From Dryomyza anilis (lineage: Eukaryota; Arthropoda; Insecta; Diptera; Dryomyzidae), in NCBI GenBank assembly GCA_951804985.1, contig OX638131.1:89602349-89666348 (forward strand): DNA of 64,000 bases, read 5' to 3'. Made by a program: the position numbers and the translations under genes. This document shows, piece by piece, positions 12,926 to 23,059 of this stretch. A model generated the notes under the pieces. That model made no database searches, had not been told where the DNA came from, and saw only the letters and a program-made list of their open reading frames with translations. Positions within the stretch are counted from its first letter, which is position 1; every line of letters begins with the position of its first letter.

Positions 12926-12938
12926 TTCTCCTGGATGT

Positions 12939-13095
12939 AACAAACGGTGTACCAAACTGAATACACTCTTTTATTCAAATCGTCACTATCATGCCAAAGG
13001 GGCGCATATAAAATTTTTGACATTTGCGTTTTTTTTTACATTTTCAAATGTAGTTTTTTCTCAAGTATACTGTGTCAAAATCGCCACTAAAAAAA
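12939..13095. other. unique spacer between SINE and DINE-like element
   Basis: A short AT-rich stretch. Its open frame, which starts at 12903 and runs into the next element, is fortuitous. Confidence 0.4.
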
Positions 13096-13936
13096 ACGAG
13101 TTGGGAAAGTTAGGTCACATGGGTAAGTTCGGTCACATGGGGCGGATTTTTATAGTCGGTCGGGCCCGACTATGGAATACCCTACACCTTTGGTGGGGAT
13201 ATTAATGTGGGATATTTAATTGCATACCTTAATTTTAAAGTTTTTAATTATGCTGAAGCTCCCCACCCTCAGAATATTATTCATGTATCAGAAATTTACG
13301 TCTTATATCCCCATAAATTAAAAAATGTATATAAAAGTATAAAAAAACTAAAAAAAAAAATTTGAAAAATATAGTTGGGCGGACCACGCCTATATTTAAA
13401 ATTTTGAAAGGCTAATATTTCATAGATTTGATTTTAATAATTTACGAATCAAATTTCCACTATGAAAACCCGGGAAATTATGAAAAAAAAAGTGGGCGTA
13501 TCACGCCCATTTTTGGACCACATATTTTTATGTGAATTCTTATAATATGTTTTAAATTTTATAACTATACCTTGACTACTTTTCGAGTTATTAGTTCCGA
13601 AAGAGTTATATAAAAGTGACTTGTATGGGAGATGGGCGTGTCCGTTGACCGATTTAGCTCATTTTCAAACTCAGTTTGGCTAAAATATATTGAGACGAAA
13701 TTTCATCCCAATCTGATCAGTATTTCTCAAGTTATTCTGTATTCGGACAGCAAGACAGCAAGACAGCAAGATAGCAAGACAGCAAGACGGACAGACAGAC
13801 GGACATGTCCAAACGGACTCGGGTTGTGATGCTGATCAAGAATATATATACTTTTCCATACCGGACACGCCTCCTAAGGGGCGTTACAATATATGCAAAA
13901 AGTTAATATACCCTGTACCTCATAGGTGTAGGGTAT
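13096..13936 (+). mobile_element. DINE-1/mini-me-like non-autonomous element, copy I
   Basis: The left end is ACGAGTTGGGAAAGTTAGG, followed by an 8-bp-stem hairpin ATAGTCGG...CCGACTAT at 13152-13173. A 13-bp motif ATACCCTACACCT at 13177-13189 has its exact reverse complement AGGTGTAGGGTAT at 13924-13936. The right end is itself a hairpin, ATACCCTGTACCT-CAT-AGGTGTAGGGTAT. A CAGA/CAGC microsatellite and the block GATGCTGATCAAGAATATAT lie inside. This arrangement ((GTCY)n next to a conserved core and (TA)n) is the described mini-me/DINE-1 layout in flies. It is non-coding. Confidence 0.75.
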
Positions 13937-14000
13937 AAAAAAAACAAAACGAAAAGGGCGAATTCGAAAAATTGAAAAGGGCGAATCTTTTTGTGTTTTT

Positions 14001-14575
14001 ACCATAACTTTTGATTGGTATAAGATAAAATAGTAGTGTAAAGGAATTAATTCTTTGTTTTTAAAGCACCTATCGATTATCATCATTATTTTAAAATATT
14101 TTTTGAATTTTTATCAATTGCAAGAAAAATATTTGGCAAATTATTTTTAAATAATGATGTCAAACGATAGGAGCTTTAAAAACAAACAGTAAATGCCTTT
14201 ACATCACTATTTTATCCTATACCAATAAAGAGTTGTAGTAAAAAAACGAAATGATTCGCACTTTTGGCGTGACAAGATTTTCAATTTTTCAAATTTCTTC
14301 GTTTTTTTGCTATAACTCTTTATTGGTACAAGTTAAAATATTGGAGTAACAACATTAATTGTTTGTTTTTAAAGCACGTATCGATTGGCATTATTACTTA
14401 AAAATATTTTGCCAAACATGTTTCTTGCAAATAACAAATAGCAAATTAATATTTGGAAAATTATTTTTAAATAATGATGCCAATCGATGGGTGTTTCAAA
14501 AACATTAAATAAATGCCTTTACATCACTATTTGAGCTTGCGCAAATAAAGAGTTATAGCATAAAAAACAAAAATA
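14001..14575. repeat. two tandem foldback units
   Basis: The arm with TTTGTTTTTAAAGCACCTAT (about 14060) is followed by its inverted partner CGATAGGAGCTTTAAAAACA (about 14165). The same pair recurs at about 14365 and 14487, so four half-units form two palindromes of about 250 bp each. The outer text (TATAACTCTTTATTGG and its complement CCAATAAAGAGTTGTAGT) is shared. A single arm recurs at 27272-27400, again just 3' of a DINE-like element. Confidence 0.8.
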
Positions 14576-14610
14576 GTTGTATTTTGGTCAGGATATAGGC
14601 ACACAAAATA

Positions 14611-14748
14611 CATATTTGTAATTTAGTAAGTTGTTTAAATCCAAAGAAATTTTATATTAAATTAAAGAAATTTTTTTTCCATATTTGTAATTCAGTAAGT
14701 TGTTCAAATCCAAAGAAATTTTATATACGTTATATTCATTTTAACCAA
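14611..14748. repeat. 69-bp tandem duplication
   Basis: CATATTTGTAATTTAGTAAG followed by TTCAAATCCAAAGAAATTTT-like text occurs at 14611 and again 69 bp later. There are a few substitutions between the two units. Confidence 0.75.
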
Positions 14749-15032
14749 ATTAACCAAAATAACAAAATAAATTTAAAAAAAGTACTCATTTTTGAAGCAC
14801 TTTAAATTTTAAAATTTGATTTCCCAACATTTTTAAAAATGTACATTTGTCCCTTTGTGACGAAATTAGCCCCAACTATTCTTCACTGAGTAAATTTTTT
14901 TCAGAGACAATTCTTCCCAGTACAAATTATTACAGAAAACTCTTCCCCCCTTGGTATTGTTCTCCGATTCTCTAATTCCCCGATACTTTCTTCCATGACA
15001 ACCTTTTTTGTGGGGGTACATTTAGATACATT

Positions 15033-15346
15033 GTAGCCGCGGTAGCTCAGTGGTTAGTGTGTCGGACTGCGAGCCGAAAGGTCCCCGGTTCAAGCCTGGA
15101 CTGGGGCTAACAACATCTTTTCATAGAAAACATTTTTCTATACCGCGCTACCTCTCGGCAGTCAATGGCAAACCTACGAGAATAAAACCATTACCTATGA
15201 AAAGCTCTCACCCGCCGTTCTGATTCGGCAATAAACTATAGGTCCCACCACTTTGAGTACAAATATAACACGCACAGCTCAAAATGGTGAGAGAGCTCGG
15301 CCGAAGTTCTATACAGAACTGTAGCGCCATACTATTATTATTATTT
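15033..15346 (+). mobile_element. tRNA-derived SINE, family 1, copy 3, longest
   Basis: This is the most complete copy. The tRNA-like head has A box TAGCTCAGTGG and B box GGTTCAAGCCT. It is followed by AACAACATCTTTTCATAGAA, CGCTACCTCTCGGCAG, GAAAAGCTCTCACCCG, CACTTTGAGTACAAATATAA and GAGAGAGCTCGGCCGAAG, and ends in ATT repeats. The length is about 314 bp. The head most resembles an ordinary tRNA, but its anticodon arm does not fold cleanly, so I do not assign an isotype. No confident target duplication was seen. Confidence 0.9.
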
Positions 15347-16103
15347 AAGGGGTTGTCTCTGGGTCCTTAGTTAATGTTCCTGCTACTAAAATCAAAGTTT
15401 TTAATGAAGGCATTTAATATTCTGACGAATGAACAGTACATTTTATGTCTAATTATGCTACGACTTGATATACAGTTTAAGAACAGGTTTATGAGGTCAT
15501 TATTAAGAGGGTTTTTAACCGTTTACAACCCAAAACAACTTAATTTAAGAAAATTTAATAAAGCAAGTATACACACAAAATCAAGTAAAATTATTCATTA
15601 AAAATATATAAGTATGGATCATTATGCAAACATTATTATATTTGTCTGATAAGTTATATAAGTACAGGGGAAAATGTTTATGTTTTCTTAAAAAAAACAA
15701 AATTTTTGTTACTTCCAAACAAAGAATATTTGAACCATAACATTATTATATTCAAAAGCACACTTGTTTTGTAACGACCTGAATATAAATATTTTACCAG
15801 AGAAACATATTATTGCTCAATATTCTGAAACAAATAATTTTTATTCGTTAAGCATTTAAAACAGCCAACAACGTCAATATTTGGATATCACTACAAACAG
15901 AATATGTAATTATAACCTCACTCATATGTAAACATATGACATGTTTACCACTGCACCAAATAAAATATATTCGGTGGTAAATAACTGTGTTATTATTTTT
16001 TTTTTTTTTTGAAACAAATTTCCATTTTTTATTTTTATTTTAGAAGACAAATTTTGTTATATATATTGGATTTGATTCTCAAATATATAAGTGTTGTATT
16101 TAA
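15347..16103. other. unannotated AT-rich sequence
   Basis: No repeat family was recognised. The 75-codon frame at 15374-15601 has no features I can interpret. Confidence 0.4.
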
Positions 16104-16990
16104 AATAGTGAAGCCCTCGTCTCAAAATTAATTGCATATTGTGTCGGTGAATCTTTTACTCGATGGATATCGAGTTTTCTCCAGGGTCGTTCAATACGTG
16201 TTGCGATGGATGGTGTGTTCTCCGAACAACATTCCATCAATTCTGGAGTTCCGCAGGGTTCCGTCCTATCCCCGTCCCTATTTCTGGTATTTATCAATTA
16301 CCTTCTGTCATTGACCCAGAACCCAATTCATTCCTTTGCAGATGACAGTAACATTTGTCATTCATACTCGTTCAACAAGCGCCCAAACTCTTTGGAGATT
16401 GAGAGTAAAAGACGCACTATGAATGATACACTCAACAATGACCTTAAATCAATCTTCGAGTGGGGTCTTGCAAATAGAGTTGATTTTAATGCACGCAAGA
16501 CCCAATGTTGTCTGTTATCTCACAAAAGAATGGATTCAACCTTACCTCCCCTTAATATGGGTGCTGTGGATATTGCAGGGTCAGCTGCTCTCTGGGCATA
16601 TCAATTCAATGTGATTTCCGTTGGAATGATCACATATTTGACGTGTCAAAAGAGGCGGCCAAGTGCCTCGGTTTTTTAAAACGGTGTAAGACATACTTCA
16701 CTCCTGCTGACTTGCGCACTGTCTACACCACCTATATTCGGCTTAAGATGAAATACAATTCGCACATATGGGATGGGCAGGGGCTTCAAAATCTTCTTTG
16801 GAGTTCCGAATCCAACAACGTGCAATATATTTAATAGGGGATGAAAATATTTCACGCATTATAGAGAGAATTCGTTCTTCAGTCTCACGAATTTAAAACA
16901 AATATTCACCGACACCACCTCATCTTTCCTCCCTTCCTCTAACCCTAATCCATTCCTACGAGCAACACTGTGCTTTGCATAAATAGGGGG
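16104..16990 (+). pseudogene. LINE (jockey-like) reverse transcriptase fragment
   Basis: The frame open at 16104-16679 encodes the palm region of a non-LTR reverse transcriptase. It has the conserved GVPQGSVLSP motif, then FINYLL, then the catalytic FADDS box, where two aspartates bind metal. Near 16588 the frame shifts. The next frame carries on the same domain (CDFRWNDHIFDVSKEAAKCL, then LGFLKRCKTYFT and HIWDG), as in the thumb of jockey-type enzymes, and degenerates before 17.0 kb. There is no endonuclease, ORF1 or RT N-terminus, so this is a 5'-truncated, frameshifted relic. Smaller overlapping frames here are shadows. RT assignment is secure; the clade is a guess. Confidence 0.87.
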
Positions 16991-18929
16991 CATCCCCTGA
17001 GTGTTGGTTAATCTGTAAAAAAAAGAAAAATAATTGTATATGTAATGTTTATGAAAGTCTTGCTGCCACAATCAATTGAAATATGTAAATGCCTTGTAAC
17101 AAATATTTAAACATTCTATAAATATAAATTAACTTTCTCTAAAACAATTTGATTCCTTTAATTTCAATTGCATATATTCATCAACTATATTTATGTTTGT
17201 AAGAACTTTAATTTATGTTTGCTATAATTAATAGTATGTTCGAGAGATTCTTGCCGCCAATATGTATCGTAAGTGTGCATGTATTAAATATATTTGTCCC
17301 AAATACTATTTAATAAATTTACAAAATTACTTTTTAGGACAGTACAATTTGTATTAAACGTTTTTGTTTTCAAGTGTACCATTTGAGAGCATGAAATACA
17401 AATATGTATATTAAAAAATATATTTTTATATAATGTTAAATATTACAACTGTTCTCTCTCATAAATACCCTTTAGGCATTTACAGGTTAAACTAATAAAA
17501 TACCACCAACACATAATTATCAATTTCAGCAGTAATCAACAGTTGTTCCTAAAATATTTAATACACTCAGTAAAAACAACAGCTAATAAATGCTAAAACA
17601 AAAACAACAAAAATACAAACACCACCAATACAAAAAAAAAACAAATAAAATTATAACAACAATAATAATGGTCCATTTATATTCATTTCCATAAATAATA
17701 TTTACCGAAACACTTTCTTACTCATTGCAGTACCGAGTCCTTCTTCATTTTATGCATACCCCATACTCCAACCAACCACAACTGCGATTTTCTCGGCACA
17801 AGCCACAATTTCTACCCATGCTTCTACCAGTAGTTTGTAGTAATAGGACTTGTGATGTTCGTAAAATAGCCTTGACAGCGGGGAAAACCACATAATTGTT
17901 ATGCATAATAAAACATTAAATTAACTATTATTAGCTGTAAAAAGAAAATAAAAGTTCGTCTGAGATTTGGTCCTGTTGCTGGAGTGTTTTCTATTTTTTT
18001 TGTCCGTTCGTTTATTCTATAATTTGTGCGTTGTAATGGGTCTCCGCCTCAAGTCCTCGAATAGCATTAAGTAGAACAGTTAGTAAATATTTGTCATTAT
18101 TAGGCGGTCGTACATTTAGACATTTGGGTTAATAAAGTGTTAAGCATAGACATTAGAACAATAATTAGCTTTTTATAGATACTACAATGTAGTAATTATA
18201 TTATTATGGCTCATTTGTTTCAATGGTTTTAAATGATGTCTTTGAAAAGCAGTACATTATAATTAATATATTTTTTTTTAATTATAAACTAAACTTTCAT
18301 GAAAGTAATGCTTTTTAAAAATTAATGTTGTGTGGTATTCGTATTTTTTTTTGTGGACAGAATTGTTTGAAGAAATTTTTATACGGCGGATAAAAACTGT
18401 TTTGGGAAAAATCTGTCTCGGGGAAGCATTGTTGGAGAAGAACTGAGGAGCTCATTTCCAAAAAGTGCTATCCATCTAAATATAATATGCTTTTATTTAC
18501 AATAAAATCAATTTTGAATAATGTTCCCTTCGAAGCGTTCGTAATCCCAAATTCTATATTATCATATATTATCTCATATGGGATTTTTTTTTTTTTTTTT
18601 TGTAAAATGTGGGATTATTATCCAAACATTATCCGGTGGGAAACATTATCCAAAATTGATTTTATTTCATCAAATTGTTATTTTTTTATGAAATATTAAT
18701 CAACACTTATATAAATAAAGAATGGTTTATGGACAAATTTCATCAAATAAAATAAGATTTAATTTAAAAATAAAAAATTCAATTCACTTTATCCATATAC
18801 ATTAAAAATGATAATGCTTCGTTAAATATTTAATGATACAAAAATGAATAAATATTGTAAATTTTACAAAACCTCAATTGCAATTTAACTAAAAAATTTA
18901 CAAAATTTAGCCAAAAAGTAACAATATTA
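16991..18929. other. unannotated AT-rich sequence
   Basis: No gene was recognised. The part at 17.7-18.1 kb is less AT-biased (CCGAGTCCTTCTTCATTTTA, GACAGCGGGGAAAACCAC) and could contain conserved non-coding DNA. Poly-T tracts lie at about 18273 and 18587. Confidence 0.4.
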
Positions 18930-19745
18930 AAGACTGCGTCGAATAAAATTGTCCGTTACATATCTTCCCATAATGTGCTATTGCAAGATTCAAATTAAAA
19001 AAATTTGATCATAGTAGCTCTGAATGAAATGGCAGAAAATAATTTGTGTCAGTTATAGTCAATACAAAATTTATTTAACGCGAAAATGGCAAACGAAGTG
19101 GAAATGCGAGAAAATATAATTAAAATTTTTCAAAAACATCCTAGTTGGTCTTTTAAAAAAATTGCCAATGAGGTAGGGGCTAACCCTAAGACCATTTCTC
19201 GCGTTATCAACCGCTTTAAGGAAGACCTGAGTATTGATCGGAAGAAAGGTTCTGGTAAAAAAAAGGCCCACATGATCGTGAAAAGTCGAAGAAAGTTGTG
19301 AATATTTTAAAGAAAGATCCAAGCATATCCGGAAGGAAATTGGAGAGAAAGGCGGATTGCTCAGAATCTTTCGTGCGCAGAACTAATTAAGGGTACAATT
19401 AATATCGAAATATATGTGAAAGAATGCTTGCAAAAGAGATTTCTTCCATTTTTACGCCAACATGAAGTGTCCACATTTTTTTGGCCTGACCTCGCTTCAT
19501 GTCACTAAAAGAAAGTGGTCTTCAGCAGTTGTGAGGGTGTCGGACACTACCATTACAACATTAATGGAAGGGGTTCCGGAAAAATTAAAACTTTTTATTA
19601 AAAAATATTAATTTCTGGTTTTTTATATTTTTTTTAAATCTAAAAATAATTTGCAAAATAAAATATTTTATTCTATAAAAATTCGATTACTAGATTTCTA
19701 GATTTTTTCGTTTTTGTAGCGGACAATTTTATTCGACGCAGTCCT
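18930..19745 (+). mobile_element. DD37E Tc1/mariner element, copy A, deletion derivative
   Basis: The element is bounded by about 30-bp inverted repeats (GACTGCGTCGAATAAAATTG inward from the left; the matching complement at the right) and by TA dinucleotides at 18928-18929 and 19746-19747. It is 816 bp long, against 1265 bp for copy B. Two internal deletions relative to copy B, of about 300 bp near 19385 and about 160 bp near 19505, remove the first and third catalytic regions. It cannot encode active transposase but keeps both ends, so it could be mobilised in trans. Confidence 0.93.
19086..19301 (+). pseudogene. mariner transposase N-terminus (helix-turn-helix)
   Basis: Translation starts MANEVEMRENIIKIFQKHP. 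It continues with a helix-turn-helix typical of Tc1/mariner DNA-binding domains (FKKIANEVGANPKTISRVI, residues about 24-42), followed by a lysine-rich linker. The frame then shifts near the A8 run at 19257-19264 and stops at residue 71. The downstream HDREKSKK-like text is in another frame. The same shift is present in copy B, so the defect precedes their separation. An antisense frame at 19071-19322 is a shadow. Confidence 0.85.
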
Positions 19746-19747
19746 TA

Positions 19748-20327
19748 CTTCGTTGGTTTAACTTGCAGAATGTGGTTCAGTGCAATAGAAAAACACGTAA
19801 TGTGAGAATATCAAAATTTGTTTATAATATTGGATTTTTAATAATGATTTGAGAAAAATACGTTCTACATTTGCTGTTGGTACAGGAATCGATAAAATAG
19901 CAAACTTCTGTTTGTTAGTTTGACTGTCTGTCTATTGAAAGTAACTATGACCAATTTTCTAGTTATTCAGCATTATGTTCTTAGGTATCAAAAAAATAAC
20001 TAAGTACAATTTGTCTGGATGTGCAGATGTTTTTTTCTTAGGTATCACGAATAGAACAACAAAGCACAGCCAGACAAGCAAGCGTCTGCGTATTTATGAA
20101 TGTTCAAGTTCTAAATATAGAAAATACGAATTTTCCTACGAATATTGGTATGGTTTCAGTTCGTAAAAATTAGTTTTAATGATATTGCGCATAAATACCA
20201 AATTGATTTCATTCTATTATTATCTAAATCTACTATATATTTGTGAATGTTTGTATGTATGTCTGTATGTTTCAAATAGATGTCAACACGAATTAACCGA
20301 ATTGAATAACATTTTGACACAATATGT
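19748..20327. other. unannotated AT-rich sequence
   Basis: No gene or repeat was recognised. Short frames here have no interpretable content. Confidence 0.4.
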
Positions 20328-20805
20328 AGCAACCCATATAGAAGGTACATTTTCACGATGGAGTGGTTTCACACCAGAGTATACCAACTTTAAACTCACC
20401 ACACCAAAACTCCCCACACTGAAACTCACCATAATAAAACTCACCACACTATGTAGCAACATATGTAGCAACCCATATAGAAGGTACATTTTCACGGTGG
20501 AGTTGTTTCACACCAGGGTATACCAACTTTAAACTCACCATACCGCAACTCACCACACCAAAACTCCCCACACTGAAACTCACCATAATAAAACTCACCA
20601 CACTAAAACTCACTACACTAAACATGACCACACTAAAACTCACCACACTCAAATCCATCACACTAAAACTCACCACACTAAAATCCATCACACTAAAACT
20701 CCCCACACTGAAACTCACCATACTAAAACTCAACACACTAAAACTCAACACACTAAAACTCAACACACTAAAACTCAACATACTAAAACTCACTATACTA
20801 AAACA
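20328..20805. repeat. 15-bp minisatellite (CACACTAAAACTCAC)n with nested 140-bp duplication
   Basis: Tandem units of CACACTAAAACTCAC with ATCC and CCCC variants fill about 20.39-20.80 kb. The segment around ACCCATATAGAAGGTACATT occurs twice, 140 bp apart. Frames across the array give low-complexity peptides on both strands and are not genes. The unit is the strand complement of the repeat at 541-1090. Confidence 0.88.
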
Positions 20806-20936
20806 ATGGGGAAAAACAGTCCGAGATAAATTGTCTTTGAGAAAAGTTGTTTTGGCGGAGAATTATTTTTGTTTTAGTTACTACATTTATAACACTAATA
20901 AAACACATCCACAGCGAAGCACGGGTCCCTGCTAGT
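20806..20936 (+). mobile_element. candidate Helitron 3' end after the minisatellite
   Basis: The text AGCGAAGCACGGGTCCCTGC ends in CTAG at 20932-20935 followed by T. GCACGGG/CCCTGC can form a small bulged hairpin. A GC-rich hairpin a few bases before CTRR, with insertion before T, is the known 3' signature of Helitrons. Arthropod Helitrons commonly carry minisatellites inside. The 5' end was not located and no helicase is encoded. Confidence 0.5.
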
Positions 20937-21129
20937 ACACTATACAATGCATATGGGTAACGTGCGGAATGTTTATACATCAACCAACACTAGAGGCAGT
21001 AGCAGAGAAGAATATGTATAAGGTAAAGTATACGGTTTCAGAATATATAAAGAGATTAAATTGAATAATAATAATAAAAAAAATAAAATAAACTATTCAA
21101 TTAAATAAGGTATTCAAATATGTCATTTA

Positions 21130-22394
21130 AGGACTGCGTCGAATAAAATTGTCCGCTACAAAAATGAAAAAATCTAGAAATCTAGTAATCGAATTTTTAT
21201 AGAATAAAATATTTTATTTTGCAAATTATTTTTAGATTTACAAAAAAATATAAAAAAACAGAAATTAATATTTTTTAATAAAAAGTTTTTATTTTTCCGG
21301 AACCCCTTCCATTAATGTTGTAATGGTAGTGTCCGACACCATAACAGCTGCTGAAGACCACTTTCTTTTAAAGTCTTGAAGGTCTTTGGCCACTTTTTTT
21401 TGTTGTCTTCATCTTCCTTTTTACTAAAGCCCAGTATCTCTCAATCGGTCTGAGTTCTGGACAGTTTGGTGGATTGGCTTCTCTAGGCACCAAAATCACT
21501 GCATTTTGTTGGATCCACTCTAAGGCCGTTTTGCTGTAGTGACATGAAGCGAGGTCAGGCCAAAAAAATGTGGACACTTCATGTTGGCGTAAAAATGGAA
21601 GCAATCTCTTTTGCAAGCATTCCTTCACATATATTTCGCTATTAATTGTACCCGATGTCACGAATGAGCTGCTCCTTTTTCCACAACTGCAAATTGCCTG
21701 CCAAACAAGGAATTTCTTTGGGAATTTTGTCATTTTTTTTTATTTGAATTTTTCAGCGACATTTCCTCGAGAATCGGCTGTATAAAAGTCTTGCCCAGGT
21801 AGCTGGGAAAGTCCGCTAAAACATAAGTTTCGTTGTCCATTATGCAGCAATCGAATTTTTTAAAAAAATCTTGGTTCAGCGGTTTTGCGGTTTCATTCTT
21901 GACGGCATTTCTATCCGCAGCTTTTTGGACCTTGTACGTCTTCTTTCTTAGTCCTGCGCACGAAAGATTCTGAGCAATCCGCCTTTCTCGCCAATTTCCT
22001 TCCGGATATGCTTGGATCTTTCTTTAAAATGTTCACAATCTTCTTCGACTTTTCACGATCATGTGGGCCGTTTTTTTACCAGAACCTTTCTTCCGATCAA
22101 TACTCAGGTCTTCCTTAAAGCGGTTGATAACGCGAGAAATGGTCTTAGGGTTGGCCCCTACCTCCTTGGCAATATTTTTAAAAGACCAACTAGGTTGTTT
22201 TTAATTATATTTTCTCGCACTTCCACTTCGTTTGCCATTTTCGCTTTAAATAAATTTTGTATTGACTATAACTGACACAAATTATTTTTTGCCATTTAAT
22301 TCAGAGCTACTATGATCAAATTTTTTTAATTTGAATCTTACAATTGCACATTACGGGAAGATATGTAACGGACAATTTTATTCGACGCAGTCCT
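21130..22394 (-). mobile_element. DD37E Tc1/mariner element, copy B, near full length
   Basis: Inverted repeats of about 30 bp face each other (outer part AGGACTGCGTCGAATAAAAT). TA target duplications lie at 21128-21129 and 22395-22396. The total of 1265 bp fits a complete element of this group. Its left end pairs with the right end of copy A, so the two copies lie in opposite orientation about 1.4 kb apart. Transposase is encoded on the minus strand but is broken. Confidence 0.95.
21368..22238 (-). pseudogene. mariner transposase, DD37E, multiply frameshifted
   Basis: The reading runs leftward from the ATG at 22236-22238. The first catalytic aspartate lies in MDNETYVLADF (codon at 21835-21837). 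The second lies in FWPDLASCHY (21554-21556). The glutamate lies in ELRPIERYW (21440-21442). Exactly 37 residues separate the last two, which defines the DD37E group known as ITmD37E in mosquitoes. A roughly 10-bp deletion near 22195, the shared A-run frameshift near 22078 and a shift at an A run near 21733 destroy the frame. The longest intact piece is 121 codons (21368-21733). Frames on the plus strand here are shadows. Confidence 0.9.
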
Positions 22395-22396
22395 TA

Positions 22397-22749
22397 ATAT
22401 ACAAAAAATACATATAGGTGAAAAAATTCTAAATAAAAAATTACCTTAAATACATTTTTTTATGTTAGCTTCGAAATTATTGCTTTTAGTTACTTTCAAC
22501 ATATCGACAGACAGACACACGAACAAACAGCGCATATTACAGACAAAGCAAGATATAAAAAATAACAGTTAAACGAAACACTTGCTCATTAAATTTTGTG
22601 AAGAAAACAGCACCAACATTTTTGTTACCTAAGTAATTAAGGTCTGCATATCAGAATAATTTCACTTAGTTACTTTTTGATACTTAAGAAATTAATTTCT
22701 GCATAATAAGAATAATTTGACTAAGTAACTTTTTTGACAACTAGTTATA
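22397..22749. other. unannotated AT-rich sequence
   Basis: No repeat or gene was recognised. A degenerate TTACTTTTTGATACTTAAG-like pair occurs near 22671 and 22725. Confidence 0.35.
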
Positions 22750-22874
22750 TATGTTTCTTAAAATTAATAATTTTTTAGCGGCAAGAAATATGGCATCGTT
22801 TGCTGTTCCAGTCGCTCTACTTTTGTAGCGTCCCTGTTGAAAAACTCTTTATGTTTCTTAAAATTAATAATTTT
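22750..22874. mobile_element. half of a TA foldback element between 25-bp direct repeats
   Basis: A 75-bp piece (GCGGCAAGAAATATGGCATC to GTCCCTGTTGAAAAACTC) is one arm end of the foldback family seen at 28078, 44573 and 56862. It is flanked by the same 25 bp, starting TATGTTTCTTAAAATTAATA, at 22750-22774 and 22850-22874. Confidence 0.75.
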
Positions 22875-22947
22875 ACCGTTTAGCTGTATATCATTCCGTA
22901 TATTTCTTGTTTCCTACTGGATTTTACTCCGTCTATGAAAATGATGT

Positions 22948-23057
22948 TGACAGACAGTTGCTGGCATCGAACTCAGGACCGTTCGGCTCTTAGTTTTACG
23001 TACTAGCAACATTTCGCTCGTCGACCAACGCACTAACCAATCGAGCTAACGACGTTA
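22948..23057 (-). other. tRNA-like sequence, probable SINE head or tRNA pseudogene
   Basis: Read on the minus strand it starts GTCGTTAGCTCGATTGGTTA (A box-like) and later has GAGTTCGATGCC (B box-like). The spacer between them is about 30 nt longer than in a normal tRNA. The stretch GAGCCGAACGGTCC resembles the head of SINE family 1. Arms do not fold as a functional tRNA. Confidence 0.5.
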
Positions 23058-23059
23058 AC

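Noticed and set aside
16206..16679. Intact reverse transcriptase gene
   Set aside because: The frame lacks the N-terminal RT motifs and endonuclease and is frameshifted near 16588, so it is annotated as a pseudogene.
20449..20793. 114-codon minus-strand frame with repeated SFSVLSFSV-like peptides
   Set aside because: The 15-bp repeat length is divisible by three, so a periodic peptide appears automatically in open frames. There is no independent evidence of coding.
22012..22275. 87-codon plus-strand frame with balanced composition
   Set aside because: It is antisense to the mariner helix-turn-helix region. The equivalent antisense frame appears in copy A at 19071-19322.
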